The notes: generated by a model from the letters alone, not told the origin. Shown: positions 8,212-17,363, numbered from the stretch's first letter. The stretch: 64,000 nt of DNA from Lysinibacillus sphaericus OT4b.31 (GCF_000392615.1 NZ_KB933398.1:3695204-3759203); one strand, 5' to 3'. Made by a program: numbers and translations.

Positions 8212-8273
8212 CATATCGGAATTAACTGTTTAGCATGACCACTTATGAAATCCCCTTAAACTACTCATACATT

Positions 8274-8317
8274 GGGGTAAGGCACAAAAAACTAAACTGT
8301 TTTTTTGTACTTGCCCC
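8274..8317 (+). terminator. Terminator-like hairpin after exported-protein gene
   Basis: Long imperfect stem GGGGTAAG...ACAAAAAAC with GTTTTTTTGT...CTTGCCCC, starting about 60 bp after the stop. The T run is within the 3' arm. Confidence 0.45.
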
Positions 8318-8447
8318 CCTACTAAAATACCCGCAAGAATAGAAACACGTCTGCCGCATAGAACAAATACCAAATACCTATTGAATAAAGATCATTTTTA
8401 ACAGGACAATCGGATCAATACTTAGTCGCCCAACTTTACGTACACGA

Positions 8448-8540
8448 GTTGATTGGAGCGCAGGCGGCGACTTCTGCGGAAATGGCATGAGGAGACTGAA
8501 GCCATGCACGCGAAAAGCGTCCACCGTAGCGCAAATCAAC
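8448..8540. repeat. Bacillaceae-type dispersed GC-rich repeat
   Basis: About 93 bp, markedly more GC-rich than its surroundings, with inverted ends GTTGATT...AAATCAAC and an inner GGAGCG...GACTTCTGCGG pattern. I recognise this general layout as a non-coding repeat common between genes in Bacillus and relatives. More degenerate relatives appear at 34085-34190 and perhaps 23618-23722. Confidence 0.5.
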
Positions 8541-8575
8541 GGGTTCATAAAGATACTTCTATTTTAAAAGAAAAA

Positions 8576-8614
8576 AGACTGTGACAAACTCAATTTTTGA
8601 GTTTGTCACAGTCT
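8576..8614 (-). terminator. Strong terminator after IsdG-like gene
   Basis: Near-perfect 16-18 bp stem AGACTGTGACAAACTC / GAGTTTGTCACAGTCT followed on the minus strand by TTTTTTC. Confidence 0.8.
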
Positions 8615-8616
8615 AA

Positions 8617-8647
8617 AGAGGTGCCTCAAAAGATTTGAGACACCTCT
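8617..8647 (-). other. Second stable hairpin after IsdG-like gene
   Basis: AGAGGTG(T/C)CTCAAA stem, 14 bp, directly after the stop codon and 3 bp from the terminator hairpin. It could protect the 3' end of the mRNA or be a second terminator; its T run is short. Confidence 0.5.
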
Positions 8648-8653
8648 AGTTTA

Positions 8654-8968
8654 TTAAGCTTTTACATAATATACTTCTTGTCCGCTTTCAATGATGTATT
8701 CGGGCTTTGGCTTACCGGCATTTGCTTTATGACCCGCAACATGCTCAGGGCTCTTCTCCCAATTTTTCCATGCTTCTTCTGATTCCCATCGAACCACAAT
8801 AAGCACTTCCTCATCACCACGACGTACTTTCTTAACTAATACTTGCTTATCAATAAACCCTGGTTGTTGTTCTAGCAATGATGGACCATCTTTTTTAGTA
8901 CCAAAACGCTCAACAACTTTGTCCGAATTCCCTTCCGTAACGACCATACGTTTAATTTGTACAAACAT
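8654..8968 (-). CDS. IsdG/HmoA-like antibiotic biosynthesis monooxygenase
   Basis: A 104-residue single-domain ferredoxin-like-fold protein resembling heme-degrading IsdG/HmoA enzymes. The tryptophan (W70) and proximal histidine (H80) of the IsdG catalytic triad are present at the same 10-residue spacing as in S. aureus IsdG. The asparagine expected near residue 6-7 is a lysine (K6). It follows the siderophore-binding lipoprotein gene by 1 nt, so it is the last gene of a Fur-box-preceded operon. It may degrade heme or help release iron from an imported chelate. The missing asparagine leaves heme oxygenase activity open. Confidence 0.8.
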   Translation of the reverse strand: MFVQIKRMVVTEGNSDKVVERFGTKKDGPSLLEQQPGFIDKQVLVKKVRRGDEEVLIVVRWESEEAWKNWEKSPEHVAGHKANAGKPKPEYIIESGQEVYYVKA

Positions 8969-8969
8969 A

Positions 8970-9980
8970 TTAGTTAAAAGCCTTTAAAACATCGTCAGCT
9001 TTTGCAGTTTCAGAAGTGATACCGCCACCTGATAGGTACCAGTATTGTGGATCTAGATAGAAAATTTTACCATTTTTCGCTGCATTAGTAGCCCCAACGA
9101 TTTCATTTTCAATTGCCGCTTTCGTGCCAGATTCGCCTTCAGGATTTACTGCAGCATCACGGTCAACTACGAATAATACATCTGGGTTTGTATCGCGCAC
9201 ATATTCGAATGATGCGTTTGCACCATGTGTAGATACTTCAATTTTCTCATCAGCAGGTTTTACACCAAATACATCGTGAATCACACCGAAACGTGAACCA
9301 GGACCATATGCAGATAATGAACCTTCAGAACCTAAAACGATTAATGCTTTTTCTTCAGCAGTTGCAGTTTTAGCTTTGATTTCTTCTACTTTCGCTTCAT
9401 ATGCAGCAAATGCATCTGCAGCTTCTTGTTCTTTACCAAAGATTTTACCAGCTAATTCAGTATTTGTTTTGAAAGAGTTTACGAAATCAGCGTTCTCCAC
9501 ACCAATGTATACAGTTGGAGCGATTTTAGATAATTCTTCGTAAGCAGATGCTTGACGACCAGAGATGAAAATAATATCTGGATTCATAGAAGATAATGCT
9601 TCAAAATCAGGCTCTTTTAAAGAACCAACATTTACATATGTTGTGTCTGTGTATTTACTTAAATATTCAGGAACTGATTTTTGTGCAACACCTGCAACTT
9701 CAACACCTAAAGCGTCTAAAGTATCAAGGAAACCATAGTCAAAAACAACAACGTTCTCTGGTTTTTTTTCTAAAGTAACGTCAGCAAAAGTGCTTTCATC
9801 AACTGTGCTACCTGGGATTGTAAGTGGGTACGCAGTTGCTTCGTCCTTTTGTTCCTCTGCAGGCTTGTTATCAGTTGTTGAACCTTTATCTTCTTCTTTT
9901 GCTTCATCTTTTGAACCACACGCAGCTAATACTAATAGCATCATAGCCATTAATACTGTAAGTAATTTCCAATTCTTCAT
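8970..9980 (-). CDS. yclQ: Iron-siderophore substrate-binding lipoprotein (YclQ-like)
   Basis: A 336-residue lipoprotein: signal segment and lipobox LAAC (acylated cysteine about residue 21), a charged linker, then a class III periplasmic-binding fold from about residue 50. Segments such as NPDIIFISGRQ and NPDVLFVVDRD are typical of siderophore-binding proteins. It captures ferric siderophore outside the membrane for the permease pair upstream. Gene order permease-permease-ATPase-lipoprotein equals B. subtilis yclNOPQ, the petrobactin importer, and the sequence is of the YclQ/FpuA type. ATG with AAAGGAG upstream. Petrobactin specificity is inferred from homology only. Confidence 0.85.
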   Translation of the reverse strand: MKNWKLLTVLMAMMLLVLAACGSKDEAKEEDKGSTTDNKPAEEQKDEATAYPLTIPGSTVDESTFADVTLEKKPENVVVFDYGFLDTLDALGVEVAGVAQKSVPEYLSKYTDTTYVNVGSLKEPDFEALSSMNPDIIFISGRQASAYEELSKIAPTVYIGVENADFVNSFKTNTELAGKIFGKEQEAADAFAAYEAKVEEIKAKTATAEEKALIVLGSEGSLSAYGPGSRFGVIHDVFGVKPADEKIEVSTHGANASFEYVRDTNPDVLFVVDRDAAVNPEGESGTKAAIENEIVGATNAAKNGKIFYLDPQYWYLSGGGITSETAKADDVLKAFN

Positions 9981-10039
9981 AGTGAAATTGCTCCTTTATT
10001 TGTTTTATATTTTTCAGATGACTTTAATCATCTTTGTTC

Positions 10040-10801
10040 CTAAGAGTTAAAATACACGCAAATACGGCAACCGTTCTGTTCTTGAACAGGGATATCCATA
10101 TCATAGATTTCCTTAAGCGCATCCGAAGTAATGATGTCATGCGTTGGACCGTCTTTAACAACTCGTCCATCTTTTAATGCTACGATATGGTCAGAGTACA
10201 CCGATGCAAAGTTAATATCGTGTAATACAATGACAACCGTTTTTCCTAACTCGTCCACCAATTTGCGCAGGATTTTCATGATTTGCACCGAGTGCTTCAT
10301 GTCCAAGTTGTTCAGTGGCTCATCGAGTAAGATATAGTCTGTGTCTTGTGCAATCACCATTGCGATAAAGGCACGTTGACGCTGACCCCCTGATAATTCA
10401 TCCAAATAATTATGTTGGAGATCATCCAAATTCATATATTGAAGCGCCTCTTCTACTTTTATCTCATCCTCTGGTTTTAAATTTCCTTTTGAATAGGGGA
10501 AACGGCCAAAGGATACAAGCTCACGAATTGTTAGACGTACATTCATATAGTTCGACTGCTTTAAAATCGATACGCGCTTTGCAAAGTCATCTGATTTCCA
10601 ACGACGTACATCCGATTTATCGAGTAATACTTCTCCAGTGTCTGCATTAAGTAAACGGCTTACCATTGAAAGCAGTGTTGATTTACCAGCACCATTCGGT
10701 CCAATAAAGGACGTAATTTTTCCTGTTGCTACTTCGACACTGACATCTTGAATGACCGGTTTTTTTCCAAAATACTTAGAAATTTCTTTAACTTGGATCA
10801 T
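10040..10801 (-). CDS. yclP: Siderophore ABC transporter ATPase (YclP-like)
   Basis: A 253-residue ATPase of the FecE/YclP type (B. subtilis YclP is 252). Walker A GPNGAGKST (residues 34-42), signature LSGGQ, Walker B YILLDEP and the switch histidine in VLHDIN are all present. It energises ferric siderophore import through the two adjacent permeases. Its ATG overlaps the stop of the preceding permease gene by 4 nt (ATGA), and the lipoprotein gene follows after 59 nt. Confidence 0.93.
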   Translation of the reverse strand: MIQVKEISKYFGKKPVIQDVSVEVATGKITSFIGPNGAGKSTLLSMVSRLLNADTGEVLLDKSDVRRWKSDDFAKRVSILKQSNYMNVRLTIRELVSFGRFPYSKGNLKPEDEIKVEEALQYMNLDDLQHNYLDELSGGQRQRAFIAMVIAQDTDYILLDEPLNNLDMKHSVQIMKILRKLVDELGKTVVIVLHDINFASVYSDHIVALKDGRVVKDGPTHDIITSDALKEIYDMDIPVQEQNGCRICVYFNS

Positions 10802-11751
10802 CCTGCTGACCTACTTTCCTTTAGTAATAGGTAGATGAAATATACGCCACCTATAAAGTTTATAATAACGCTAAGTGTTGTATCGAAATTAAAAATACGT
10901 TCGACCACCCACTGCCCACCGACTAAAGCAACAATACTCATTATACAAGAGCCTGCAATTAATACAGAATGCTTGTATGTCTTGAAAAACTGATATGACA
11001 AATTCGCCACGATTAAGCCGAAGAACGTAATTGGCCCAACAAGTGCAGTAGAAACGGCAATTAATACCGAAGATAATATAAGCATGCGCTGTACAAGTTT
11101 ATCATAGGGTACCCCTAAGTTTATCGCTGTATCTCGACCAAGAGACATAACATCTAATTGACTCATGTGACGCCAGCCAAAAATAAAGGTAATCACAATA
11201 ACAAGCCCTGCTAGCCATACTAAATCCGAATTGACATTGTTAAAGCTTGCAAACATTTTACTTTGTAAACTCAAAAACTCATTCGGATCAATTAATACTT
11301 GGAAGAACGTTGTGACGCTACCTAAAAACGTTCCGACAATCATGCCGACAAGCAGCAAGAAGTAAATTGGACGTTTTCCTTCTTTAAACAATACGCGATA
11401 GAAAATTAACGCAAAAACAATCATTGCTGAAACAGCTAGTAAGAAATTATATTGTGCATTAATAACGAACACCGACATCGAGCCAAAGAAGTAGTAAATA
11501 ATTGTTTGAACCAACATATATAAAGCATCGAGACCCATTACACTTGGCGTTAAAATACGATTATGTGTAATCGTTTGGAAAACAACTGTAGAATAAGCAA
11601 TTGCTATCCCTGTTAACGTCATTGCCACCACTTTAATTATGCGGCGTGGGAACGCGTAATGATAGTTACCATTTAGTTCATAAAATACATAAAGCAACAC
11701 AAAGACTATAGCCAGTCCTACTAAAATTAACAGCTTCTTACTATTACGCAT
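10798..11751 (-). CDS. yclO: Siderophore ABC permease (YclO-like)
   Basis: A 317-residue FecCD-family permease (YclO is 315) with about nine membrane helices; the conserved cytoplasmic loop around LGRDTAINLGV contacts the ATPase. I start it at ATG 11751 (MRNSKKLL), preceded by GGGGGAAAG, instead of further upstream; this overlaps the preceding permease by 8 nt. It pairs with the YclN-like subunit to form the membrane channel. Confidence 0.92.
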   Translation of the reverse strand: MRNSKKLLILVGLAIVFVLLYVFYELNGNYHYAFPRRIIKVVAMTLTGIAIAYSTVVFQTITHNRILTPSVMGLDALYMLVQTIIYYFFGSMSVFVINAQYNFLLAVSAMIVFALIFYRVLFKEGKRPIYFLLLVGMIVGTFLGSVTTFFQVLIDPNEFLSLQSKMFASFNNVNSDLVWLAGLVIVITFIFGWRHMSQLDVMSLGRDTAINLGVPYDKLVQRMLILSSVLIAVSTALVGPITFFGLIVANLSYQFFKTYKHSVLIAGSCIMSIVALVGGQWVVERIFNFDTTLSVIINFIGGVYFIYLLLKESRSAG

Positions 11752-12694
11752 ACGCTTTCCCCCTAAACAACATAAATAGGAAGATTGCACTTCCGATAAC
11801 ACCAACTGTCATGCTAATCGGAATTTCATATGGGAAAATTAATATCCTGCCTAAAATATCACAGAATAATAGGAATGACATACCTAGCAAGGCTGTATGG
11901 GGTAATGTCTTCGCTAAATTATCCCCTTTGAACAGCGAAATAATATTCGGAATGATTAAACCAAGGAATGGAATCACACCTACTGTCAACACCACTGTCG
12001 TTGAGATAAGTGCTACTAACACTAAACCTAAATTCAAAACGAACTTATAGGAAAGACCAAGGTTTTTAGCAAAATCCTCGCCCATCCCTGCTACAGTGAA
12101 GCGGTTTGCATAAATGTAAGCTAAAATCAGCACAGGTACACTTATGTATAAAAGCTCATAACGGCCTTTCATCATTAATGAAAAATCTCCTTGTAACCAT
12201 GCAGAAATGTTTTGGATAATATCCGCCTTATACGCAAAGAATGTCGTAATAGATGAAAGAATATTTCCGAACATTAAGCCAATAAGCGGTATAAATATCG
12301 CATCTTTAAACTTGATTCGATTTAATATTTGCATAAACAATAACGTGCCGGCTAAAGCAAATATGAAAGCGAAAGAAATTTTTTGGAAGTACGTGACATT
12401 CGTGAAAAACATCATCGAAATTAGTATACCTAACTTCGTTGCATCTAACGTTCCTGCTGTAGTTGGCGACACGAACTTATTCCTACTTAAGCTTTGCATA
12501 ATTAAACCAGCAATACTCATACCTGCACCTGCAAGCAAAATTGCAACAAGTCTTGGTATACGACTAATTAAAAATAGTCTCGTTTCTTCTGATTGGAAGT
12601 CTAATAAGTCACTCGGCTTAATATTCACTACACCGATAAACAGCGACACAATAGACAACACAATAGTTGCTGTTAAAAGATATCTAATTTTCAT
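11744..12694 (-). CDS. yclN: Siderophore ABC permease (YclN-like)
   Basis: A 316-residue FecCD-family permease, exactly the length of B. subtilis YclN, with the usual GMGEDFAKNLGLSY loop and multiple membrane helices. The start is ATG 12694 (MKIRYLL) behind GGGGAT; the 11 codons upstream contain that ribosome site and are excluded. It is the first gene of the iron-uptake operon and lies just downstream of two Fur-box-like sequences, so it should be expressed under iron limitation. Confidence 0.92.
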   Translation of the reverse strand: MKIRYLLTATIVLSIVSLFIGVVNIKPSDLLDFQSEETRLFLISRIPRLVAILLAGAGMSIAGLIMQSLSRNKFVSPTTAGTLDATKLGILISMMFFTNVTYFQKISFAFIFALAGTLLFMQILNRIKFKDAIFIPLIGLMFGNILSSITTFFAYKADIIQNISAWLQGDFSLMMKGRYELLYISVPVLILAYIYANRFTVAGMGEDFAKNLGLSYKFVLNLGLVLVALISTTVVLTVGVIPFLGLIIPNIISLFKGDNLAKTLPHTALLGMSFLLFCDILGRILIFPYEIPISMTVGVIGSAIFLFMLFRGKAYA

Positions 12695-12739
12695 TGTAAT
12701 CCCCGGTAGATTCATTTTTATTCGCAAACCATTTTCTAG

Positions 12740-12754
12740 TGAAAATGATTATCA
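12740..12754. promoter_or_regulatory. Fur box upstream of yclNOPQ-like operon
   Basis: TGAAAATGATTATCA, a 7-1-7 match to TGATAATNATTATCA with one mismatch, 46 bp before the yclN-like start. It predicts iron repression by Fur. Confidence 0.8.
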
Positions 12755-12806
12755 CTACTCACGATTCTCATTATAAGCGTGTTTGGAATATCAGTCAACC
12801 TTCAAA

Positions 12807-12821
12807 TGAGAATTATTCTCG
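12807..12821. promoter_or_regulatory. Second Fur-box-like site
   Basis: TGAGAATTATTCTCG, a near-perfect 7-1-7 palindrome of the Fur/PerR class, 52 bp farther upstream than the first site. Confidence 0.65.
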
Positions 12822-12930
12822 CTTTATTTAATATTCTCTAATAAACTAGTATAAATGATGATATATCGACATTTTTGACTTTTCCAAAGACAAAAATAAT
12901 TCAATAATTCATCTATTTTTCATCCAAATA

Positions 12931-12979
12931 AAAAAGGTAATTGAGAATAAAGCAGTATGCTTTTCTCAATCACCTTTTT
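12931..12979 (-). terminator. Terminator after YkvI-like gene
   Basis: AAAAAGGTGATTGAGAA pairs with TTCTCAATTACCTTTTT around a 15-nt loop, just past the stop codon. Confidence 0.75.
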
Positions 12980-12981
12980 AT

Positions 12982-14037
12982 TCAAGCAAATCGACGAATT
13001 CCTCTTAACCATGCAAGTACAATAGACACGACTAAAATAAAACCTAGATAACCCATCACAGCATATAATTTCGATACGAGTGTGGTGAAACCTGCAAGGC
13101 TTGCTAAAAAGCCTAAAGCACCTATGAAGATGACGGCAACCTTAAAGCTAGGCTTTGTTGGCTTAAAGAAACGTACCATGAACGAGTAGAACATCCCAAC
13201 CGCCGTATTATAGATCATGCCCAGTAACGATAATGACATTAATAGACCAATTATCGGATGTATTTCATTCGCTAAGGCGAGCATCGGGATATCTACTCCA
13301 CCTATGATATTCATCTTTGCAAGTAATGAGAGATTTATGAGTAAGATTAATGCACCTAACAGCATTCCTCCGATAATGCCTCCCATTCCTGCAACTCGCT
13401 CATTTCGTATAGATCCACACATCACGGTAAGAAGTGAGAAACATACGCCAATGTTGAAAGACATATACAGTAAAGCTGTGACCCACCAGCTTTTAGATTC
13501 TACTCGTAATTGTTGTTCAGCAATCACAACTTGTTCTGCAAAGGATAATTCCATCGTTGCTAATGAATACACAGCTATCACTGTTACAACGGCTAACAAA
13601 TAGGGTGTGGCAATAGCAATAATGTTAATGATACTTTTAACATTCATCATCACTGTGACAATGGTTAAGGCAATCATAAAAATACTCCCCATCCACACTG
13701 GCAGACCAAACATTTGTTCAAATGTAGCACCCGCTCCAGCAAACATAATAACAGCCACACCAAATAAGAAGAGTGACAGTAAATAATCCATCACAAAACC
13801 AACCGTATTACCTGAAATTAGATAAATCAAATCCTTATGTGATGTTGTCCGCAATCTTGAGCTAATTTGCGCAATACACATTCCTACAAAGGCAAATCCT
13901 AATGTGGCAATAAGTGCTCCGAAAATCCCCTTATAGCCATAACTCGTAAAGTACTGCACGATTTCCTGCCCTGATGCAAACCCCGCACCGACGATAATTC
14001 CTACATAGGCACCACCGATTTGCAAACTTTTTTTCAA
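12982..14037 (-). CDS. YkvI-family membrane transporter
   Basis: A 351-residue protein with about ten membrane helices, resembling B. subtilis YkvI, a distant relative of amino-acid/sodium symporters. The N-terminus GGAYVGIIVGAGFASGQE is the glycine-rich broken first helix typical of the group. The start is TTG, 8 nt after GGGGAG. It follows the racemase gene after 65 nt without an obvious terminator, so it probably belongs to the D-amino acid operon. That makes an N-acyl or D-amino acid a plausible but unproven substrate. Confidence 0.75.
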   Translation of the reverse strand: MKKSLQIGGAYVGIIVGAGFASGQEIVQYFTSYGYKGIFGALIATLGFAFVGMCIAQISSRLRTTSHKDLIYLISGNTVGFVMDYLLSLFLFGVAVIMFAGAGATFEQMFGLPVWMGSIFMIALTIVTVMMNVKSIINIIAIATPYLLAVVTVIAVYSLATMELSFAEQVVIAEQQLRVESKSWWVTALLYMSFNIGVCFSLLTVMCGSIRNERVAGMGGIIGGMLLGALILLINLSLLAKMNIIGGVDIPMLALANEIHPIIGLLMSLSLLGMIYNTAVGMFYSFMVRFFKPTKPSFKVAVIFIGALGFLASLAGFTTLVSKLYAVMGYLGFILVVSIVLAWLRGIRRFA

Positions 14038-14102
14038 TCAATTCTCTCCCCGTTTATTTATCCCGTGCCAGCTGGTACTACGACTCCCACCAATGAAAGT
14101 TC

Positions 14103-15209
14103 CTATTTATAAATTTTCTTACTGATTGTCAACTTTTCAATGACGTCCATATTAGGCATATATCCAATACCTATACACTGTGGTACACGAATATAGCCAT
14201 TTTCTACAACCACTTCAGGTGTAATAATATCCTCGTCCCAATAATGGCTTGAACCTGCTGTATCTCCAGGTAATACAAAATTAGCGAGTGACGTTAAGGC
14301 AATATTATGCGCTCGTCCGATTCCAGCCTCTAACATACCGCCACACCATACAGGAATACCTTTTTCTTGACACAAGTCATGAATTCTCTTGGCTTCAGTT
14401 AAGCCACCTACCCGTCCAATTTTAATATTTATGACACCACAGCTTCCAAGTTCAATTGCCTTCCGAACATCCTCCAAAGACGTAATACTTTCATCTAGAC
14501 AAATGGGTGTTGTCAACTGCTTTTGTAACGTAGCATGATCTATGATATCGTCAGCTGCAAGTGGCTGCTCAATCATTAATAAATTGTAGGCATCCAGTTG
14601 CCGTAACACGTCAATGTCATTTAAGGTATAGGCAGAATTGGCGTCAGCCATTAATGGTAAGTCTGGAAATTCAGTACGAATAGCACGAATCACTTCAACA
14701 TCATAGCCTGGTTTGATTTTCACTTTTACACGTTTATAACCCATTTCTACATAGACTTTTAACAAATCGATTAATTTTTGGGTAGAGGATTGAATGCCAA
14801 CACTTATGCCTACCTCAATCATTTCCTTACGACCACCTAATGCGTGAGCAAGTGACTGCTTCGTTTGTTGTGCATATATATCCCAAACCGCTCCTTCAAT
14901 CGAGGCCTTTGCCATACAATTACGCCGAATAGGGGCGAACATCGCACTGATCTCATCTGGATGCACAATATCTTTATGTAGCAAGGTTGGCATTAAAAAG
15001 TCCTCTAGCATATGCCATGTCGTCTTTAATGTCTCCTCTGTATACCACGGCGCCACAAAGGCTACCGCTTCTCCCCAGCCTATCGTGCCTGATAGATCCT
15101 TCACTTCTAAAAGCAATAATTCTTTGTCATGAATCGTGCCAAAACTTGTTTTAAATGGGGACTTCATGGCTATTTTCAAATGTCTAATTGTAACTTCTTC
15201 TATTCTCAC
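14103..15209 (-). CDS. N-succinylamino acid racemase / o-succinylbenzoate synthase family
   Basis: A 368-residue enolase-superfamily enzyme. Catalytic lysines K162/K164 (VKVKIKPG) and K263 ([10 protein letters not shown]), and metal ligands D189 (MADAN), E214 (IEQP) and D239 (CLDES), lie almost exactly where they are in characterised N-succinylamino acid racemases. These proteins often also have o-succinylbenzoate synthase (MenC) activity. A GNAT gene and an M20 hydrolase gene directly upstream match the known pathway in which a D-amino acid is succinylated, racemised and hydrolysed to the L form, so racemase is the likely main role. No menaquinone genes are adjacent. GTG start behind AAGGAGTG. 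Confidence 0.88.
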   Translation of the reverse strand: MRIEEVTIRHLKIAMKSPFKTSFGTIHDKELLLLEVKDLSGTIGWGEAVAFVAPWYTEETLKTTWHMLEDFLMPTLLHKDIVHPDEISAMFAPIRRNCMAKASIEGAVWDIYAQQTKQSLAHALGGRKEMIEVGISVGIQSSTQKLIDLLKVYVEMGYKRVKVKIKPGYDVEVIRAIRTEFPDLPLMADANSAYTLNDIDVLRQLDAYNLLMIEQPLAADDIIDHATLQKQLTTPICLDESITSLEDVRKAIELGSCGVINIKIGRVGGLTEAKRIHDLCQEKGIPVWCGGMLEAGIGRAHNIALTSLANFVLPGDTAGSSHYWDEDIITPEVVVENGYIRVPQCIGIGYMPNMDVIEKLTISKKIYK

Positions 15210-15232
15210 AAAAATTCACTCCTTATCCTTAA

Positions 15233-16060
15233 TTATAAAGCTAATAAAGAGCGTCTGACTAATAGATAGAAGTTCACATATTCCTTGTGTTTCTTCACTC
15301 GAACGATGGCATACTCCTGTTCAAATAAGGTCGTTAAAATTGTACGAACCTTATAACGCCAGTCTTCCGCAAGCTTCGGACTCTCTACTTTCATTTTTTG
15401 CAAATATTGTGGTATTGCTAATAAGTAAGCCTCCCTAATAAATACTTGATCACGCTGAAATTCACCATCTTTATCAAGTACTGGCAAACCATCCACCGTC
15501 ATTGACCACGAAACAATTTCTTCTGCACTTTCTGCAAATTCGTCTAAGCAATCGTCTACATGTTTGCGTTCAATCCACCACTCAACAGCAAGCCGGTCTG
15601 AAGGTAGTCCATCATTAAAATCATCTTGTAACGGACCGTAATAATCCGTCTTATATTGATAGCTAACAGCATTTAATTTCAAAAATGATAAATTAGCCAT
15701 ACGTGTTTCTAATGGGTCAAATACCCAACGGACAAGTTGAAACCCATTTTCTTTGGCATATTCTTGTTGAGCATGTTTTAATAATTCCCCTACACCTTGT
15801 TCACGATATGTTTTCTCCACGCCAATCATGTGCGAATGAAGATACATTTCCCCCTCTTGATAGCCCACAAAGCAATAATTAAAGCCAATCAGCCGACCTT
15901 CTAAATATGCACCAAGTAATAGTCCCCCATTTTGCACAGCAGCAAGCAACTGGTGAGAGGGAATGGCCTGACTTCCCCATATTTCTGCGTTAAGGTGTTG
16001 CACCTTAGCAATTTCCACTGGTGTAATCACTTTCTTTATACATACTTTTTCTAACATCAT
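15233..16060 (-). CDS. GNAT acyltransferase of the D-amino acid conversion operon
   Basis: A 275-residue GNAT protein; the acetyl/acyl-CoA site is in the N-terminal half (GVEKTYREQGVGELL, about residues 78-92), with a C-terminal extension of over 100 residues. Position between an M20 hydrolase and an N-succinylamino acid racemase matches the GNAT that acts as succinyl-CoA:D-amino acid N-succinyltransferase in Geobacillus. It overlaps the upstream hydrolase by 4 nt and ends 23 nt before the racemase. Acyl donor and D-amino acid are inferred from context. ATG after GGGGAGG. Confidence 0.82.
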   Translation of the reverse strand: MMLEKVCIKKVITPVEIAKVQHLNAEIWGSQAIPSHQLLAAVQNGGLLLGAYLEGRLIGFNYCFVGYQEGEMYLHSHMIGVEKTYREQGVGELLKHAQQEYAKENGFQLVRWVFDPLETRMANLSFLKLNAVSYQYKTDYYGPLQDDFNDGLPSDRLAVEWWIERKHVDDCLDEFAESAEEIVSWSMTVDGLPVLDKDGEFQRDQVFIREAYLLAIPQYLQKMKVESPKLAEDWRYKVRTILTTLFEQEYAIVRVKKHKEYVNFYLLVRRSLLAL

Positions 16061-17202
16061 ACTGACGCCTCCCCTATATTCTTTGTTTTTAATGCCAGTA
16101 ATACGGCATTCGTAAGAATTTCAACTCCAGTCACAAGCCTCGCCTGCTTAAATTTCATCTTTGGATGGTGTAGCCCTGGTGTTAAACCACAACCTAAACC
16201 TAACATTGTCGTCTTTAAATGTGGTCGTTGAACAGCATAATGGTGAAAATCCTCCCCACCCGGTGTTCGAATTGGCTTTCTTAAATTCGATAAACCTGTC
16301 GCTTTTACAATAGCCTGCTCCATAATATATTGGGCGGTTGAATCTACCTCTGCCGCCACAATATTTGCCACTGTACGTAATTCAATCTGAACTTTATGCA
16401 AGATTTTTGAAGAATCTACTACACGTTTTACACCTTGAGCGAGTGTATCCATTACATCATTTTGTTGTGCGCGTATATCAATGGTGAAAGATGCTCTACC
16501 AGGAATTATATTGCCAGACTCTCCCCCTGCTTGAAACTTCGTCATCTTTATTGACACAGGAATCATAGGGTCAGTATGAATCGTACGTAAATCCTCTATA
16601 ATTGTTGCCCCTACTTCAATTGCATTGACACCTAGATGGGGTCTTGCCGCATGGGCATCCTCGCCAATTATTTCTCCTTCAAGCAATCTTGAAGCGCCAT
16701 GGTACAATGCCGCACAATAGGCACCATCCTCTAGTTCATGCACAGGTCTCAAATGAACGCCAAATAAATAGTCTAAATCATCAATTATTCCTTCTTGTAG
16801 AATAGCTAATGCACCTGTGCCCTTTTCTTCTGCGGGTTGGAAAATTACACGAATCGTACCATTGAATGTTTGTGGTTGTTCTTTCAACAGTAACAGAGCA
16901 CCAATGGCCATCGTCATATGTCCATCATGTCCACAGGAGTGATTGGCGCGCAACTCACCATCTACCTCCTGCCACAGTGCATCAATATCGGTACGCAAAC
17001 CAACTTTCGGTTTTCCTCGACCTACGTCCACATAAAGTCCTGTACAATTTTCAAAGCGCTTTGGTGAATATCCTTCACGCGTTAATAGCTCAAAAATATA
17101 ATTAGTTGTTTCTACCTCATACCAGCTTTTCTCTGGATGCGCGTGTAAGTACGTGAAAATCTCCATTAATCTAGGCCTCAAGCGATCCAACGCTTCTTTC
17201 AT
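16057..17202 (-). CDS. M20-family amidohydrolase (N-acyl-L-amino acid deacylase)
   Basis: A 381-residue metal-dependent amidohydrolase of the M20D group. Metal and catalytic motifs: HSCGHDGHM, PAEEKGTGA, GVHLRPV and the C-terminal GGEDFHHY. In this operon type it removes the succinyl (or acetyl) group from the N-acyl-L-amino acid made by the racemase, completing D-to-L conversion. It is the first gene of the operon, behind AAAGGGGTGG. Sequence alone does not separate succinyl- from acetyl-specific enzymes or from general hippurate/IAA-amino acid hydrolases. Confidence 0.87.
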   Translation of the reverse strand: MKEALDRLRPRLMEIFTYLHAHPEKSWYEVETTNYIFELLTREGYSPKRFENCTGLYVDVGRGKPKVGLRTDIDALWQEVDGELRANHSCGHDGHMTMAIGALLLLKEQPQTFNGTIRVIFQPAEEKGTGALAILQEGIIDDLDYLFGVHLRPVHELEDGAYCAALYHGASRLLEGEIIGEDAHAARPHLGVNAIEVGATIIEDLRTIHTDPMIPVSIKMTKFQAGGESGNIIPGRASFTIDIRAQQNDVMDTLAQGVKRVVDSSKILHKVQIELRTVANIVAAEVDSTAQYIMEQAIVKATGLSNLRKPIRTPGGEDFHHYAVQRPHLKTTMLGLGCGLTPGLHHPKMKFKQARLVTGVEILTNAVLLALKTKNIGEASV

Positions 17203-17363
17203 ACCAAACCACCCCTTTAATTTTCATACTATTAAGACTATTATAACGAAAAAAGTTGCTTTTCTACACAGAAACTTATTGCCTTATTTAGCATTTCAAC
17301 CTCAAGAAAGACAAAAAAGATGCCAAGAGCAGTCCATCACTAGACTACCCCGACATCCTTATA

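Noticed and set aside
12207-12776. Long plus-strand frame opposite the yclN-like gene
   Set aside because: Antisense shadow of a permease gene; no ribosome site and no recognisable protein features.
14041-14102. Terminator between the racemase and YkvI-like genes
   Set aside because: The GTGCCAGCTGGTAC palindrome there has no following T run, so I treat the genes as probably co-transcribed.
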